From NCBI GenBank assembly GCA_023299885.1, contig JALZUS010000065.1, positions 1 to 45,865 of the forward strand: a stretch of DNA of 45,865 nt, in the 5' to 3' direction. The DNA comes from Bdellovibrionales bacterium. GTDB lineage: Bacteria > Bdellovibrionota > Bdellovibrionia > Bdellovibrionales > UBA1609. Position 1 is the stretch's first letter; each line of letters begins with the position of its first letter. The notes below the pieces were generated by a model. It had not been told where the DNA came from. It saw only the letters and a list, made by a program, of their open reading frames with translations, and made no database searches. A program made the position numbers and the translations under genes. This document shows positions 1 through 8,965 of the stretch, piece by piece.

Positions 1-1247
1 GCCTCGTAAAATACTTTATCTTTTATCTCATTAGGTAAAAAGCTTTGCTTTATGTAACCCTTACCGCTGTCATGAGAATACTTATAATTTTTACCGTAAC
101 CGACTTGTTTTGATAACTGTGTTTTAGAAGACCTTAAATCTAAAGGCACCTCGTAATCGCCCCCTTCAGAAACAAACTTTAAGGCCGCCTTGTAAGCCCT
201 ATAAGAGCTATTAGATTTAGGGGCACAAGACATATAAACAACAGCTTGCGCCAGTGATATCCCCGCCTCAGGAAGGCCTATAGCTTTTACTGCATCTAAA
301 CAAGAGGTTGCTAAAGTGAGGGCTTTTGGGTCAGCGTTACCTATATCTTCAGAAGCTAAAATAATAAGGCGCCTTGCAATAAAGACTGGGTCTTCACCTG
401 CATGAATCATTTTTGCTAAATAGTAAATAGCAGCATCTGGGCTACTGCCTCTAACACTTTTTATAAATGCAGAAATAGCATCGTAATGATGCTCTCCATT
501 TTTATCGTAAGCACTTGGAGGCACCTGTATTATTTGGTTAAAGTCTTCAAAGCTTAAAGGCCAAGTATAAGCTTCACGACTAAGCTCATACAAAGTTACA
601 ATGTTTTCAAAATTATTAAGTAACAACCTGGCATCTCCGCCAGAAACCATAGCCATAGCCTCTTGAGCTTTATCAGATAATACTTCTTCTGGCTGATAGT
701 TATAATGCTTTGAAGCCCTACTTATAAGATCTATTAGGTTATTCACAGTATGAGCTTCAAAAACAATAACTCTTGAGCGACTCAATAAAGCTTTATTAAT
801 TTCGTAACTGGGGTGCTCTGTTGTGGCGCCAACAAGTATTAAATCGCCACGCTCTGTAAAAGGTAAAAGTACATCTTGTTGGGCTTTATTTAACCTATGG
901 ATTTCGTCAATAAAAACTAAGGTTTGTTTTTGGTACATCAGTTTTGTATTTCTCGATTGTAAGCCCACTTCTTTTAATTTTTTAGCGCCTGTGTCTATGG
1001 CATTAAGTTCTAAATATTCAAAACTAAACTCCTGGCAAAGCAATTTTGCAAAAGTAGTTTTACCTGTACCTGGCGGGCCCCATATAATTAAATTGGGTAG
1101 TTTTTGCTTTTGTTCTATTAGTTTTTTAAGCCAAGGGTTTTTAGCGTAAACTCTTTCAAGCCCTAAGACCTGAGACACAGATGTTGGTCGTAATAGTTCA
1201 GCAAGAGGCTTGTCTGTATTTGATACTTGAGTCTCAAAAAGGTCCAT
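1..1247 (-). CDS. rarA: Replication-associated recombination protein A (RarA/MgsA), 3' end off the window
   Basis: This is an AAA+ ATPase of the clamp-loader clade that acts at stalled replication forks in the cytoplasm. The ATG at 1247 opens an uninterrupted frame of about 415 residues that runs out of the window without a stop. It shows a Walker A motif (GPPGTGKTT), a Walker B region (VFIDEIHRLNKAQQD) and sensor-like GATTEHPS, all characteristic of RarA. The C-terminal part includes the SPDAAIYYLAKM and SEDIGNADP blocks typical of the family's tetramerisation region. E. coli RarA has about 447 residues, so only roughly 30 residues are missing. The last visible residues (DKVFYE) match the family's C-terminal motif. 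It is divergent from the lipoprotein gene that starts at 1347. Identification is confident; the truncation comes only from the window edge. Confidence 0.93.
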   Translation of the reverse strand, partial: MDLFETQVSNTDKPLAELLRPTSVSQVLGLERVYAKNPWLKKLIEQKQKLPNLIIWGPPGTGKTTFAKLLCQEFSFEYLELNAIDTGAKKLKEVGLQSRNTKLMYQKQTLVFIDEIHRLNKAQQDVLLPFTERGDLILVGATTEHPSYEINKALLSRSRVIVFEAHTVNNLIDLISRASKHYNYQPEEVLSDKAQEAMAMVSGGDARLLLNNFENIVTLYELSREAYTWPLSFEDFNQIIQVPPSAYDKNGEHHYDAISAFIKSVRGSSPDAAIYYLAKMIHAGEDPVFIARRLIILASEDIGNADPKALTLATSCLDAVKAIGLPEAGISLAQAVVYMSCAPKSNSSYRAYKAALKFVSEGGDYEVPLDLRSSKTQLSKQVGYGKNYKYSHDSGKGYIKQSFLPNEIKDKVFYE

Positions 1248-1297
1248 TTGTTACAGTTCTTTCTTTTAAACTAGCAGTCTTTTGTCTAGTGTTTACT

Positions 1298-1325
1298 TTG
1301 TAAATCAAGCGCTTTCACCGATAAT
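1298..1325 (+). promoter_or_regulatory. Candidate sigma-70-type promoter for the lipoprotein gene
   Basis: A -35-like TTGTAA (1298-1303) and a -10-like GATAAT (1320-1325) are separated by 16 bp. Transcription would start near 1332, about 15 bases before the ATG at 1347, and the leader holds a clear AGGAG ribosome-binding site. It was found by eye only. Confidence 0.4.
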
Positions 1326-1346
1326 ACTTATATAACAGGAGCCTCT

Positions 1347-2015
1347 ATGTTCAATATATTTTTGCAAGCCTTCAAGCCCATATCTCTCTATTTACTTTCA
1401 ATGGCTTTAATTTTTAATTTGGCAGGTTGTAGCTCCGAAGAAGATGAGAGCCAAAGGCTTTCAAACTTAGTAACTAGTACAGTTGGCCCCGACAACTCAC
1501 CTATTATTGTAACTACATTTCCCATTATAAGGACATCTAACGGAGAGCCTGAAGTTGTTGAATTAAGCCCATCCGTGTTCCAAGTCTTTTTTGAAATTAA
1601 TAACAATACAGATCAATTCTTATTTGTAACCAGCCTTACTGTTTCTGTTGATTTTATAACTAGCGCAGGAGCCTTTGACACGCGATCAAGCATTTTTACA
1701 GTAGGTAGCTTAGACACCCCTGATGATGATGATTTTTTGCCAACAACAATCACATTTCCTTTTTCTGATGATTTTAATGCTGGAGACAGCACTGCAGCCA
1801 TAGAGCCTTTTGATATGGGAAGCTTTAGCGGACCAGGCAGAAATGGTGTTATTTATTTTAGTGACATGCCTACGCCTGAAGATATTGGCACTCCTATTTT
1901 TACTTACAATGTTGAAGTAACCTTTAGAGGCTTCTTCTCTGAGACTCAATTTACTGGAGACGCTACAGCTAACTTTACACATAGAAACACTATGACTGCC
2001 AGAGCTACTGACTAA
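1347..2015 (+). CDS. Predicted small lipoprotein of unknown function
   Basis: The 222-residue product begins with a hydrophobic signal segment ending in a lipobox, LAGC, with the acylated cysteine at residue 28. It should therefore be a lipoprotein. The residues after the cysteine are SSEEDES, without an Asp at +2. The start is supported by AGGAG five bases upstream of the ATG. The mature part is rich in Phe, Thr, Asp and Ser, contains an Asp run (about residues 126-131), and alternates in a way that suggests a beta-sandwich, but I recognise no family. It is a single-gene unit: it is divergent from rarA and ends at a strong terminator shared with the convergent pilQ. Function is unknown; the lipoprotein call is the reliable part. 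Confidence 0.8.
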   Translation: MFNIFLQAFKPISLYLLSMALIFNLAGCSSEEDESQRLSNLVTSTVGPDNSPIIVTTFPIIRTSNGEPEVVELSPSVFQVFFEINNNTDQFLFVTSLTVSVDFITSAGAFDTRSSIFTVGSLDTPDDDDFLPTTITFPFSDDFNAGDSTAAIEPFDMGSFSGPGRNGVIYFSDMPTPEDIGTPIFTYNVEVTFRGFFSETQFTGDATANFTHRNTMTARATD

Positions 2016-2017
2016 TA

Positions 2018-2048
2018 AAAAAAGCCAGTTTAAAAAACTGGCTTTTTT
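2018..2048. terminator. Bidirectional intrinsic terminator between the lipoprotein gene and pilQ
   Basis: A 14-bp stem with an AAA loop has GCCAG/CTGGC at its core, flanked by six A and six T. It starts three bases after the lipoprotein stop codon. Because both ends carry an A/T tract, it can terminate the plus-strand gene as well as pilQ transcripts arriving from the minus strand. Confidence 0.9.
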
Positions 2049-2069
2049 GTTATCTAAACCTAATAACCT

Positions 2070-4160
2070 TTAAAGTTTATTAGGAATGTTTTGTTGATTT
2101 AAAATTCTTGGAGTTAAAAAGATAAGTAGCTCAGATTTATTATTGCTTTTACTTTTACTTTTAAATAACCATCCCAGTACTGGTATTTTTGATATCCCAG
2201 GTATGCCCGATGTATTATTAGATGTTAAACCCTGATAAATACCGCCTACAACAGCTGTCTCACCGTTTTTAACAATAACTTTAGTATCAGCACTACTGTC
2301 TTGTGAAGACTGAGCATTCCCCGCAGAAGAGCCCTCTCTCGGAAAACTTCTATTAACATTAATGTCCATGATAATACTCTCATCAGCAGTAATTTGCGGA
2401 GTCACATCCATTGAAAGACTAAATTCTTGGAAGCTGACCTGCTCTTCTGTAATACCGTCATTATTCACTGTTGTTGTAAAAGGAACCTGTGTGGATTGTT
2501 CTATTTTAGCGCTCTCTTTATTAAGAGCAGTAATTCTTGGCGACGATAAAACTCTAGCGACATTGTTTTGCTCTGCCACACCAATTTGCGCACTTAAGTT
2601 ACCTATAAAATCAAAAACACCAGCCTGTAGGTTTAATAAACCCGCCCCTGGAATATCACCCGGGCCCACTCTCAAACTAGGCGTTAAAGTGCCCGAGCCT
2701 AATCCTATTTGATCGCCGCTGGCGGCCCAGTTGATACCAAAAGAGCTTTGAAAATCTTGAGTGGCCTCAATAATTTTACCTTCAATAAGCACCTGCGATG
2801 GCGGCACATCTAGCTCTTTAACTATCTGTAAAACCTTTTGAATGCTTTCAGAAGTATCTGTCACTATGAGTGAACTTGTTCTTGCATCAGAAACAATTTT
2901 GCCCCTCTTTTCTGTTAAAAATGGAGTCACTTGTGTTACGAGCTCACCTACTTCAGCATAATTAACAGGAATCATTTGAACCTGTAATGGTGCTGACTGC
3001 AGCTTTCTTTCAATAATAGCTAAAGCTTTATCTTGCTCAGCCTGTAAACTATCTGTTTTTGCAATCCTAATAACATTACCTTGTCTAATGTATCCAAGCT
3101 CTTGAGACCTCATAACTATGACTAAAGCTTGATCCCACGGGACACTTCTTAACTTAACACTAATTTTACCTTCAACATCTCCTGATAAAACAATATTAGT
3201 TCCGCTTTCTTCAGATAAGAAATCAATAACTTCTTTAATATCAGCTTCTCTAAACTCTACAGAAATAGGATGTCCGTAAAATTTTTGGTTAGTCATTAAA
3301 AACTCTTCCATAGTTCTTGCGCCCAATGCTTGCCCTGAAGCACCAATTCCACTTTGCACAGGCTCATTGTATGTTTCAGCAAAAACAGGCTCATTAACAT
3401 TACTTGATGAGGCGAAAGAGCTTACACTACCAAAGCTTCCAGGCTTAATAACAATAGAGTTACCCTCTTGTAATACTGATGGCTCAGAGTCAGACTTTAC
3501 TTGCACAACAATCCTTGCCACTGAAGACCCCGAACCCTGATAAGCATTTAAAGCTCCAAATGCAGCTCCTGAAAAATCCTTCATTACAAAAGGTCTTTTT
3601 AGTGAGCTCGGCAACAAGGCATTATCTACTTCTAGTACTAACTGACGTGTGCTTGGATCAAATCGTGATGTATAACTCGCGCTACCATTAGTAGATACGA
3701 CTACTGAACCACCTTGGCCGTCAGCAAAGTATTCGATATTATTAATTTTAGAAGCAGATGCTGCAGGTGCTTCTGCATATACTTGAGGTGCTTCTGCATA
3801 AACCTGAGGCGCTTCATAAACTGGAGCCGGCTGAGAAACCACAGGAGCACTAAAGCTATCGTCCCCAAAGTCATTACTATTAAAATTATCAGATTCTATT
3901 GATGGCGCCTCGTCAGTAAAATCATCAAAAGATGCCGTCTCATCTCCAAAGTCATTCCCAGAAAAGTTATCGCTGTCAAAGTCATTACTACCAAAATCGG
4001 CATCTGACTCTACACCTTCTTCATCTAAAATATCAGTAAAGGCATCATCACCAATCACCGTAGGGTCAAAAGAAGCTGTCTCTGAGGAGTTCTTTTTTTG
4101 TTTTGTACTTTGAGAACAACCTACGCTCACAACAAGTAACAAACATATTAAATACTTCAT
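2070..4160 (-). CDS. pilQ: Type IV pilus secretin PilQ
   Basis: PilQ forms the outer-membrane ring through which the type IV pilus passes. From the ATG at 4160 the protein has 696 residues. It has a signal peptide with a weak lipobox-like end (VSVGC), an Asp/Phe/Gly/Asn-rich low-complexity stretch (about residues 30-105) and a VYAEAPQ repeat. An AMIN domain (about 140-230) follows, then the STN and NolW regions (about 285-455) and the secretin domain (about 455-690) ending in LLIFLTPRIL. A GTG at 4175 also opens the frame and overlaps the pilP stop. I prefer the ATG because GAGGAG lies seven bases before it and the signal peptide then begins directly with MKYL. It is the last gene of the pilMNOPQ operon and ends before a shared terminator. 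Confidence 0.95.
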   Translation of the reverse strand: MKYLICLLLVVSVGCSQSTKQKKNSSETASFDPTVIGDDAFTDILDEEGVESDADFGSNDFDSDNFSGNDFGDETASFDDFTDEAPSIESDNFNSNDFGDDSFSAPVVSQPAPVYEAPQVYAEAPQVYAEAPAASASKINNIEYFADGQGGSVVVSTNGSASYTSRFDPSTRQLVLEVDNALLPSSLKRPFVMKDFSGAAFGALNAYQGSGSSVARIVVQVKSDSEPSVLQEGNSIVIKPGSFGSVSSFASSSNVNEPVFAETYNEPVQSGIGASGQALGARTMEEFLMTNQKFYGHPISVEFREADIKEVIDFLSEESGTNIVLSGDVEGKISVKLRSVPWDQALVIVMRSQELGYIRQGNVIRIAKTDSLQAEQDKALAIIERKLQSAPLQVQMIPVNYAEVGELVTQVTPFLTEKRGKIVSDARTSSLIVTDTSESIQKVLQIVKELDVPPSQVLIEGKIIEATQDFQSSFGINWAASGDQIGLGSGTLTPSLRVGPGDIPGAGLLNLQAGVFDFIGNLSAQIGVAEQNNVARVLSSPRITALNKESAKIEQSTQVPFTTTVNNDGITEEQVSFQEFSLSMDVTPQITADESIIMDINVNRSFPREGSSAGNAQSSQDSSADTKVIVKNGETAVVGGIYQGLTSNNTSGIPGISKIPVLGWLFKSKSKSNNKSELLIFLTPRILNQQNIPNKL

Positions 4161-4171
4161 ACTATAACTCC

Positions 4172-4831
4172 TCACTCTTCTACTTCGAGAGTAATTGTTC
4201 TAAATTTTCTTTTTGCATTTCTTCGGGTATCGATAACAGGCTCTACAATCACTAAGCCTCTTTCTTTAATAGCAGCAATATAGCCGTCTCTTTTCCCTAC
4301 TTCGTCATCTTTATAAACTGTGTGAACTCTTTGGTTAGGGTCCAAAAGCAAAGCTTTAGGCCTTGAGACACCCCACATGATACCAATAACCTGATAATCA
4401 CTAGCCTCAAAAGACTTTAAAGCCTCTGGAGAAGAGATTCTTACTCCATTAGATTTTTTTTCTGACTTTTTTTCTTCACTCGCCTGCTGTGGAGCTGGAG
4501 CTGTAAATGGATCGCGCCTATTATCTGGATCATAGATAAACGCTGTAAAAAAAGAATCTAAATCTTGTGTGATGGCATCAGTATCAACAATATCGCTTTT
4601 TTCTTCTTTTTTTTCTATCGTCTTCTCATCAACTTTTTTACCTATGTTTTTTAGCTTCTCTGCAGCCGCTTTTGCCTTATCAAGCTGCTTAAAAACTTCT
4701 CCACGGCCAGCGCCCGGCTGATGATCTGCCTTAACATCCTCAACACTGCTCTTTTTATTTTGACTCGCCTCAAGGCTAAACACAGAAGACAGTATTAAAA
4801 CTGAAAATAAAGCAATAGCTCTCTTTATCAT
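4172..4831 (-). CDS. pilP: Type IV pilus alignment protein PilP
   Basis: PilP is the periplasmic link between the inner-membrane PilN-PilO complex and the PilQ secretin. The 219-residue protein has an N-terminal signal segment, a long charged Lys/Glu/Ala-rich linker (about residues 25-90), the family motif YDPDNRRDPF at about 100-109, and a C-terminal beta domain. In that domain the pattern VIGIMWG followed by a regulatory-loop-like KDDEVGKRDGYIAAI is typical of PilP. Most PilP proteins are lipoproteins, but I see no cysteine in this one, so it may be soluble or anchored by an uncleaved signal. Its stop overlaps the alternative GTG of pilQ, and its ATG at 4831 directly abuts the pilO stop region, so translation is probably coupled. 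Confidence 0.9.
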   Translation of the reverse strand: MIKRAIALFSVLILSSVFSLEASQNKKSSVEDVKADHQPGAGRGEVFKQLDKAKAAAEKLKNIGKKVDEKTIEKKEEKSDIVDTDAITQDLDSFFTAFIYDPDNRRDPFTAPAPQQASEEKKSEKKSNGVRISSPEALKSFEASDYQVIGIMWGVSRPKALLLDPNQRVHTVYKDDEVGKRDGYIAAIKERGLVIVEPVIDTRRNAKRKFRTITLEVEE

Positions 4832-5575
4832 TTAAAATCCTCCCGGAGGAACTTGGCCGTCAAAATCTGGGTCAACATAGCCGCCCTGGCTGCCAGGAAG
4901 AAGGCCGCCCTGTTGGTAGCCTGGTAAACCTTGTAAGTATTCATCATCTTCATTTTCATCATCAACTTTATATCTATAAGCAATAAAGTTACCAGAGAAA
5001 TTGATTGTATCCGTTTGATCGCCGTCATTACCCCTAGATTTTTTTGCAATATCTAAAGAGACAGTTTCTGGATTAATAATCCTGTCAGCTCTTGTTAACT
5101 CAGATAAAAATAATAAAATTTGAGAATAACTAGCTTCTAATGAAACCTGTATATTGATTTTCTCTAAAAAATTTTGATTTTTATTTTCGCCATTATTATT
5201 ACGTGAAAAATTTGTATTAGATCCGCCACTACCTTGTATACTAGAAATATTAGCTCCAACAAACTTTGCACTATTAGAAATTAAACTCATTATATCGGCA
5301 TCACCTAATTCATAGGGGATATATTTAACAATTTTTTCTAGTTTATCGCCAAGCTCGTCTTCTAAAATTTTATACTTTTTAGCGTTCTCTTCACTTTCAA
5401 TCGCTTTTTCTAGCTGAAGCTTTAAAATAGCTTGTTTTTTTACAGCTGCTGCAATTTTATTTTGCTGAGCCTGTCCATCTTTATAAACACCCATCCAGTA
5501 AAGACCAGCCAACACAGCACTTACAACTATAATTTGTACAGGAGTTATAGATTCAAATTTTTCTTGTATACTCAA
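4832..5575 (-). CDS. pilO: Type IV pilus alignment protein PilO
   Basis: PilO is a bitopic inner-membrane protein that dimerises with PilN. The 247-residue product has a short cytoplasmic N terminus, one membrane segment (about residues 12-32), a coiled-coil region rich in Lys/Glu/Gln (about 35-75) and a ferredoxin-like periplasmic domain. The C-terminal 40-odd residues are unusual: an acidic patch (DDENEDDE) leads into a Gly/Pro/Gln-rich tail ending in PPGGF, which is not part of the usual PilO fold. Its ATG overlaps the pilN stop by four bases (ATGA). The placement between pilN and pilP makes the assignment firm even though PilO sequences diverge strongly. Confidence 0.88.
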   Translation of the reverse strand: MSIQEKFESITPVQIIVVSAVLAGLYWMGVYKDGQAQQNKIAAAVKKQAILKLQLEKAIESEENAKKYKILEDELGDKLEKIVKYIPYELGDADIMSLISNSAKFVGANISSIQGSGGSNTNFSRNNNGENKNQNFLEKINIQVSLEASYSQILLFLSELTRADRIINPETVSLDIAKKSRGNDGDQTDTINFSGNFIAYRYKVDDENEDDEYLQGLPGYQQGGLLPGSQGGYVDPDFDGQVPPGGF

Positions 5576-6177
5576 TCTATCTCCCCCACCGTTGAAACAA
5601 CTTCAAAATCTTTAACTGTTGTTTTGTTTTGTGTAGCATCTTTTGATTTTTTTAAAATCACACTTGAGAAGTATGGTTTTGCCTGTAGCCCGGCCAACAA
5701 CTGGTTTAAATCATCATCACTAATTGCAAATCCATTTAGTGTTAACTGGTTTCCCTTATAATCTACTTTTGAAAACCATACTCGTTCAGGAACTAAATCC
5801 TGCAGCGAATCGAGTACTTTCACTTTCTTTAAGCGGCTCTTTGAAACCTCTTTGATGGCCGCAACTCTATCCTCTAGCTTTTTCACTTTTTTCTCATGAA
5901 CCTCAGCAATTTTTACTTGCTGCTTTTTAGCATTAATTTCCTGCTGCATAGAATTGCTTTTCATTTCAACTATTCTAACTTTTTTATCTAGTTCTCCCAG
6001 ATTGTATCTTTCGTAACCAAAAAGAAGCGCTGGCAAAACAAGTACACCTACAAATTTACCAAATGTTTTTAAGTCTTCAGTTTTAAACTCGGCTTTTGGT
6101 GCCGCCATCTTTCCGTTACCCAGCTTTTTTGCTTCTGGTAACTTAGCTTTAGTTTTAAGAAGATTAACTTTAATCAT
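5572..6177 (-). CDS. pilN: Type IV pilus alignment protein PilN
   Basis: PilN anchors the cytoplasmic actin-like PilM to the inner membrane. The 201-residue protein starts with the conserved PilM-docking sequence (here IKVNLLKTK, equivalent to the INLLP motif of the family). It then has a cytoplasmic linker of about 30 residues, one membrane segment (about 38-55), a Lys-rich coiled coil (about 60-115) and the PilN domain with VWFSKVDYKGNQLTLNG. The linker between the docking motif and the membrane segment looks longer than in the classical protein, so PilM may sit further from the membrane. The gene overlaps pilM and pilO by four bases on either side. Confidence 0.9.
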   Translation of the reverse strand: MIKVNLLKTKAKLPEAKKLGNGKMAAPKAEFKTEDLKTFGKFVGVLVLPALLFGYERYNLGELDKKVRIVEMKSNSMQQEINAKKQQVKIAEVHEKKVKKLEDRVAAIKEVSKSRLKKVKVLDSLQDLVPERVWFSKVDYKGNQLTLNGFAISDDDLNQLLAGLQAKPYFSSVILKKSKDATQNKTTVKDFEVVSTVGEID

Positions 6178-7220
6178 GAGTCACCCAGTTCTCTCATAGC
6201 TAATCCTATAGCTACAGCTGAGAAACTTTTAATCTCTTGCAAGTATTGGTTCGTAAAGCTTTTGCCAGCAGGCTTTACCTTAATGAAGGGGTCTAGAAAC
6301 TCGCAGTCAGCAACTTGAGACAACCTCACATCAAGACCAGGCATAAGTGATCCTCCACCTGCCAAGTAAAGTTTTACTACTTCACTATTTTGATTTGTAT
6401 TCATGAAAAAATCTAAAGCTGTTGCTAGCTCTTCTAAATAAACTTCATGGCTATTGTTTACAATATGCTCAGCCTGCTCTGGCACCTGTTTATTAGAGGC
6501 ATAAGCCAACTTCATAGCCTCAGCTTCTGTGAAATTAATCTCCATAGCTGCGGCCAGCTCATTAGTATAAAAATTACCACCAACAGGTAAATCTCTAGAG
6601 AATATAACTCGACCGCTCTCTACGACAACAAAATTACTTACTGATGCGCCTACATTAATTAGACCTATTGCACCTGCACTATGCTCACCATAGTTTGCAT
6701 GAAAACAATTTGCCAAAGCAAATGCGTCTACATCAAAAACTTTTGGCCTAAGCTTAGCCTGAGTAATTACATCGGATGTTTTAAAAATCATGTCATGAAC
6801 AGCAGCTACCAATAAAATATCCATAGTGCTCGACTCAGGATCTTTACTTGGCAGAATTTCATAATCTAAATTCACTTCATTAATATCATAAGGGATGTAT
6901 TGCTCTGCTTCCCAGCGAATCTGCTCTGCAATTAATTTTTTATCAATTTTTGGTATCGTTATTGTCTTAACAATAACGCCTGAGCCACTTAAGCCTAAGG
7001 CAATGTTTTTATCTTTTATCTTAGACTCTTTTACAAGCTGAGATATAATTGTACCTAGATAATCAGGCTCTACTATCTCGCCGTTTTCAAAACACTTTTC
7101 TGGAGTTGGAATCATTCCGAAAGAATTAATAGACCATTTTTTTTTCTTTTTAGACATTTTAACAAGCTTGATTGAGCTCGTACCAATATCTAAACCTAAT
7201 AATCCTTTACTTCCGAACAT
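6174..7220 (-). CDS. pilM: Type IV pilus actin-like ATPase PilM
   Basis: PilM is a cytoplasmic FtsA/actin-fold protein that binds the N terminus of PilN and links the alignment complex to the pilus motors. The 348-residue product has the phosphate-1 motif GLDIGTSSIKLVKM at residues 8-21, the phosphate-2-like segment GLINVGASVSNFVVVESG and the adenosine motif LYLAGGGSLMPGLD, all typical of PilM. It is the first gene of pilMNOPQ. It is separated from pilD by 181 bases that contain a good sigma-70-type promoter candidate, so pilMNOPQ can probably be expressed apart from pilHID. Confidence 0.94.
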   Translation of the reverse strand: MFGSKGLLGLDIGTSSIKLVKMSKKKKKWSINSFGMIPTPEKCFENGEIVEPDYLGTIISQLVKESKIKDKNIALGLSGSGVIVKTITIPKIDKKLIAEQIRWEAEQYIPYDINEVNLDYEILPSKDPESSTMDILLVAAVHDMIFKTSDVITQAKLRPKVFDVDAFALANCFHANYGEHSAGAIGLINVGASVSNFVVVESGRVIFSRDLPVGGNFYTNELAAAMEINFTEAEAMKLAYASNKQVPEQAEHIVNNSHEVYLEELATALDFFMNTNQNSEVVKLYLAGGGSLMPGLDVRLSQVADCEFLDPFIKVKPAGKSFTNQYLQEIKSFSAVAIGLAMRELGDS

Positions 7221-7313
7221 TAACGATCAACCCTTCCTTAGGTCCTTAAAAAACTAAAAAGCCTAGTCATATTAAATAAATACAACTCTGCAATAGCTTT
7301 CTATACCCTTTAA

Positions 7314-7342
7314 ATTAGACCTAAGGGGCAATTGAAAGTCAA
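7314..7342 (-). promoter_or_regulatory. Candidate sigma-70-type promoter for pilMNOPQ
   Basis: Reading the minus strand, TTGACT (7342-7337) is followed after exactly 17 bases by TCTAAT (7319-7314). Each hexamer differs from consensus by one base. Transcription would begin near 7307, giving a leader of about 87 bases before the pilM ATG. I saw nothing else clear in the 7221-7401 interval. Confidence 0.55.
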
Positions 7343-7401
7343 TTTATCCACTCTTTGAAAGACCAGTGGCTAAATATGAAAATGAATAATAGGTAGTACT
7401 A

Positions 7402-8181
7402 CTAAAGGCCAGGGATAAGTAAACCAAAGTACCAAGAAGCAATCTCTTTGCCTACTAGAGCGTAAGCAATAGCCCCCGCAGCAATATAGGGCCCAAAAGG
7501 TATTACTGTTTCTAGCTTTTTTGTTTTTTTAGACATAATAGCAAGACCGACAATGCTACCTACTATAGAGGCGCTAAAAATAACAAAAGGAATAGCCTTC
7601 CAACCTAAAACGGCGCCAACCCAAGCTAAAAGCTTTATATCGCCTCCGCCCATGCCATCTTGTTTGCGCAAAACATAGTAGATGTAAGCGACAGCCCAAA
7701 GGCCACCACCCCCAACCAGAATACCTAAGAGAGACTCAATAACCGTCCTGTTAGGCATTACAAATGCAAGAGCAAACCCAATAACAATCCCACCTAATGT
7801 GAATACATCAGGTAAAATCATATGATCAAAATCTATAAAGCTACATATTACTAAAAAGAAAAAGAAAAGAGCCATTTCTAGAAAAAGCCAAGTCCATCCA
7901 AATTTTAAAAAAGCTAACAACGTAAATACGCCAACTAAAAGCTCTACCAGAGGGTATCTCCAGGCTATAGGTGCTTTACATTTTCTGCACTTGGCTTTTA
8001 AAAAGATCCAAGCAAATACCGGGATATTGTCATACCATGCAATTTGATTTTTGCATTTAGGGCATCGGCTACGCGACATAAAAAAACTTTCGCCTGCAGG
8101 AAGCCTATAAATAACTACATTGGCAAAACTACCAAAACAAAGTCCAATAAAAAATACGTAAAAAGCCTCTAAGAATGCCAA
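7402..8181 (-). CDS. pilD: Prepilin peptidase PilD (GspO family)
   Basis: PilD is an inner-membrane aspartic protease that cleaves type IV prepilin leader peptides and N-methylates the new N terminus. The 259-residue protein has the usual N-terminal GSFANVVIYRLP motif and a cytoplasmic zinc loop with two CxxC pairs (CPKC near residue 40 and CRKC near 66). It has about eight hydrophobic segments. The two catalytic aspartates are recognisable in DFDHMILPD and in GGGDIKLL. It sits between the pilI permease and pilM, matching the Myxococcus pil order. The start just overlaps the end of the pilI frame (gap zero), so it is likely cotranscribed with pilH and pilI. Confidence 0.95.
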   Translation of the reverse strand: MAFLEAFYVFFIGLCFGSFANVVIYRLPAGESFFMSRSRCPKCKNQIAWYDNIPVFAWIFLKAKCRKCKAPIAWRYPLVELLVGVFTLLAFLKFGWTWLFLEMALFFFFLVICSFIDFDHMILPDVFTLGGIVIGFALAFVMPNRTVIESLLGILVGGGGLWAVAYIYYVLRKQDGMGGGDIKLLAWVGAVLGWKAIPFVIFSASIVGSIVGLAIMSKKTKKLETVIPFGPYIAAGAIAYALVGKEIASWYFGLLIPGL

Positions 8182-8949
8182 TTAAACAAAGTCTCTTTTA
8201 CTAAGTATTAAGCTAGCCACAGTTATACATAAAAACATCCAACCCCCAGCGTAGATCGTGCTAGAAATAACATATTTTGCACTAATGGTTTCCGAGTAGA
8301 CAAATAAACTTCTCCAATTGAATTTTTCTAAATCAATAAACCCTGCAGCCATAAAACCACCCACAGACTTTACAAGGGCCGACTCACTTTTACCTATAAT
8401 AAATCTTAGGTTCTCTACCCAGTGGCCAATTAAAAATAACCCTATGGTAAAGCTCACTACTAAAACAGGCTTAGTAAATGTACTAAAAAACATAGCTATT
8501 GCTAATATAACCATAGCCTCTAAAACGATCCCAAAAAGACCTATGCCATACATAAAATTTAATTCAGAACCTAAATTAAGCGCCACAACCGTTAATACAA
8601 TACCTAAACCTAACATTGTCGTTAAAATAACAAACAAAAGCCCTAAGTACTTACCCATTAAAAATTGAGTTCTACTAATAGGTCGCACCAACAATGTCAG
8701 CACAGTTTGTTTATCAATCTCTCTAGCCACCAAGGTGCTTCCCAAGAAAATAGCTATAAAAACTGAGCTAATATGAATAGCTGCAAACCCAAAGTTAACA
8801 GATATTCGCTCTTGTTCTGCAAAGCTTAAACTTCCTAAGGCCAGACTCAGACCAATAAGTAGCAATGCAAAAACAAGCAAGCCATATAAAATTCTATCTC
8901 TAATAATTTCTTGATATGTATTAACTGCAATAACCCAAATTGATCTCAT
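8182..8949 (-). CDS. pilI: ABC transporter permease, PilI-like
   Basis: The 255-residue integral membrane protein has about six hydrophobic segments and is of the ABC-2 (ABC2_membrane_2) type. Between the first two segments lies the stretch REIDKQTVLTLLVRPISR, a common cytoplasmic loop in this permease family. It is encoded 16 bases downstream of the ATPase gene and directly upstream of pilD. In Myxococcus xanthus the same position is held by pilI, part of the pilGHI ABC transporter needed for pilus assembly or export. The transported substrate is not known. The symbol rests on gene order as much as sequence; a general ABC-2 exporter subunit is the safe description. Confidence 0.78.
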   Translation of the reverse strand: MRSIWVIAVNTYQEIIRDRILYGLLVFALLLIGLSLALGSLSFAEQERISVNFGFAAIHISSVFIAIFLGSTLVAREIDKQTVLTLLVRPISRTQFLMGKYLGLLFVILTTMLGLGIVLTVVALNLGSELNFMYGIGLFGIVLEAMVILAIAMFFSTFTKPVLVVSFTIGLFLIGHWVENLRFIIGKSESALVKSVGGFMAAGFIDLEKFNWRSLFVYSETISAKYVISSTIYAGGWMFLCITVASLILSKRDFV

Positions 8950-8965
8950 TTATTTACCTCAAAAA

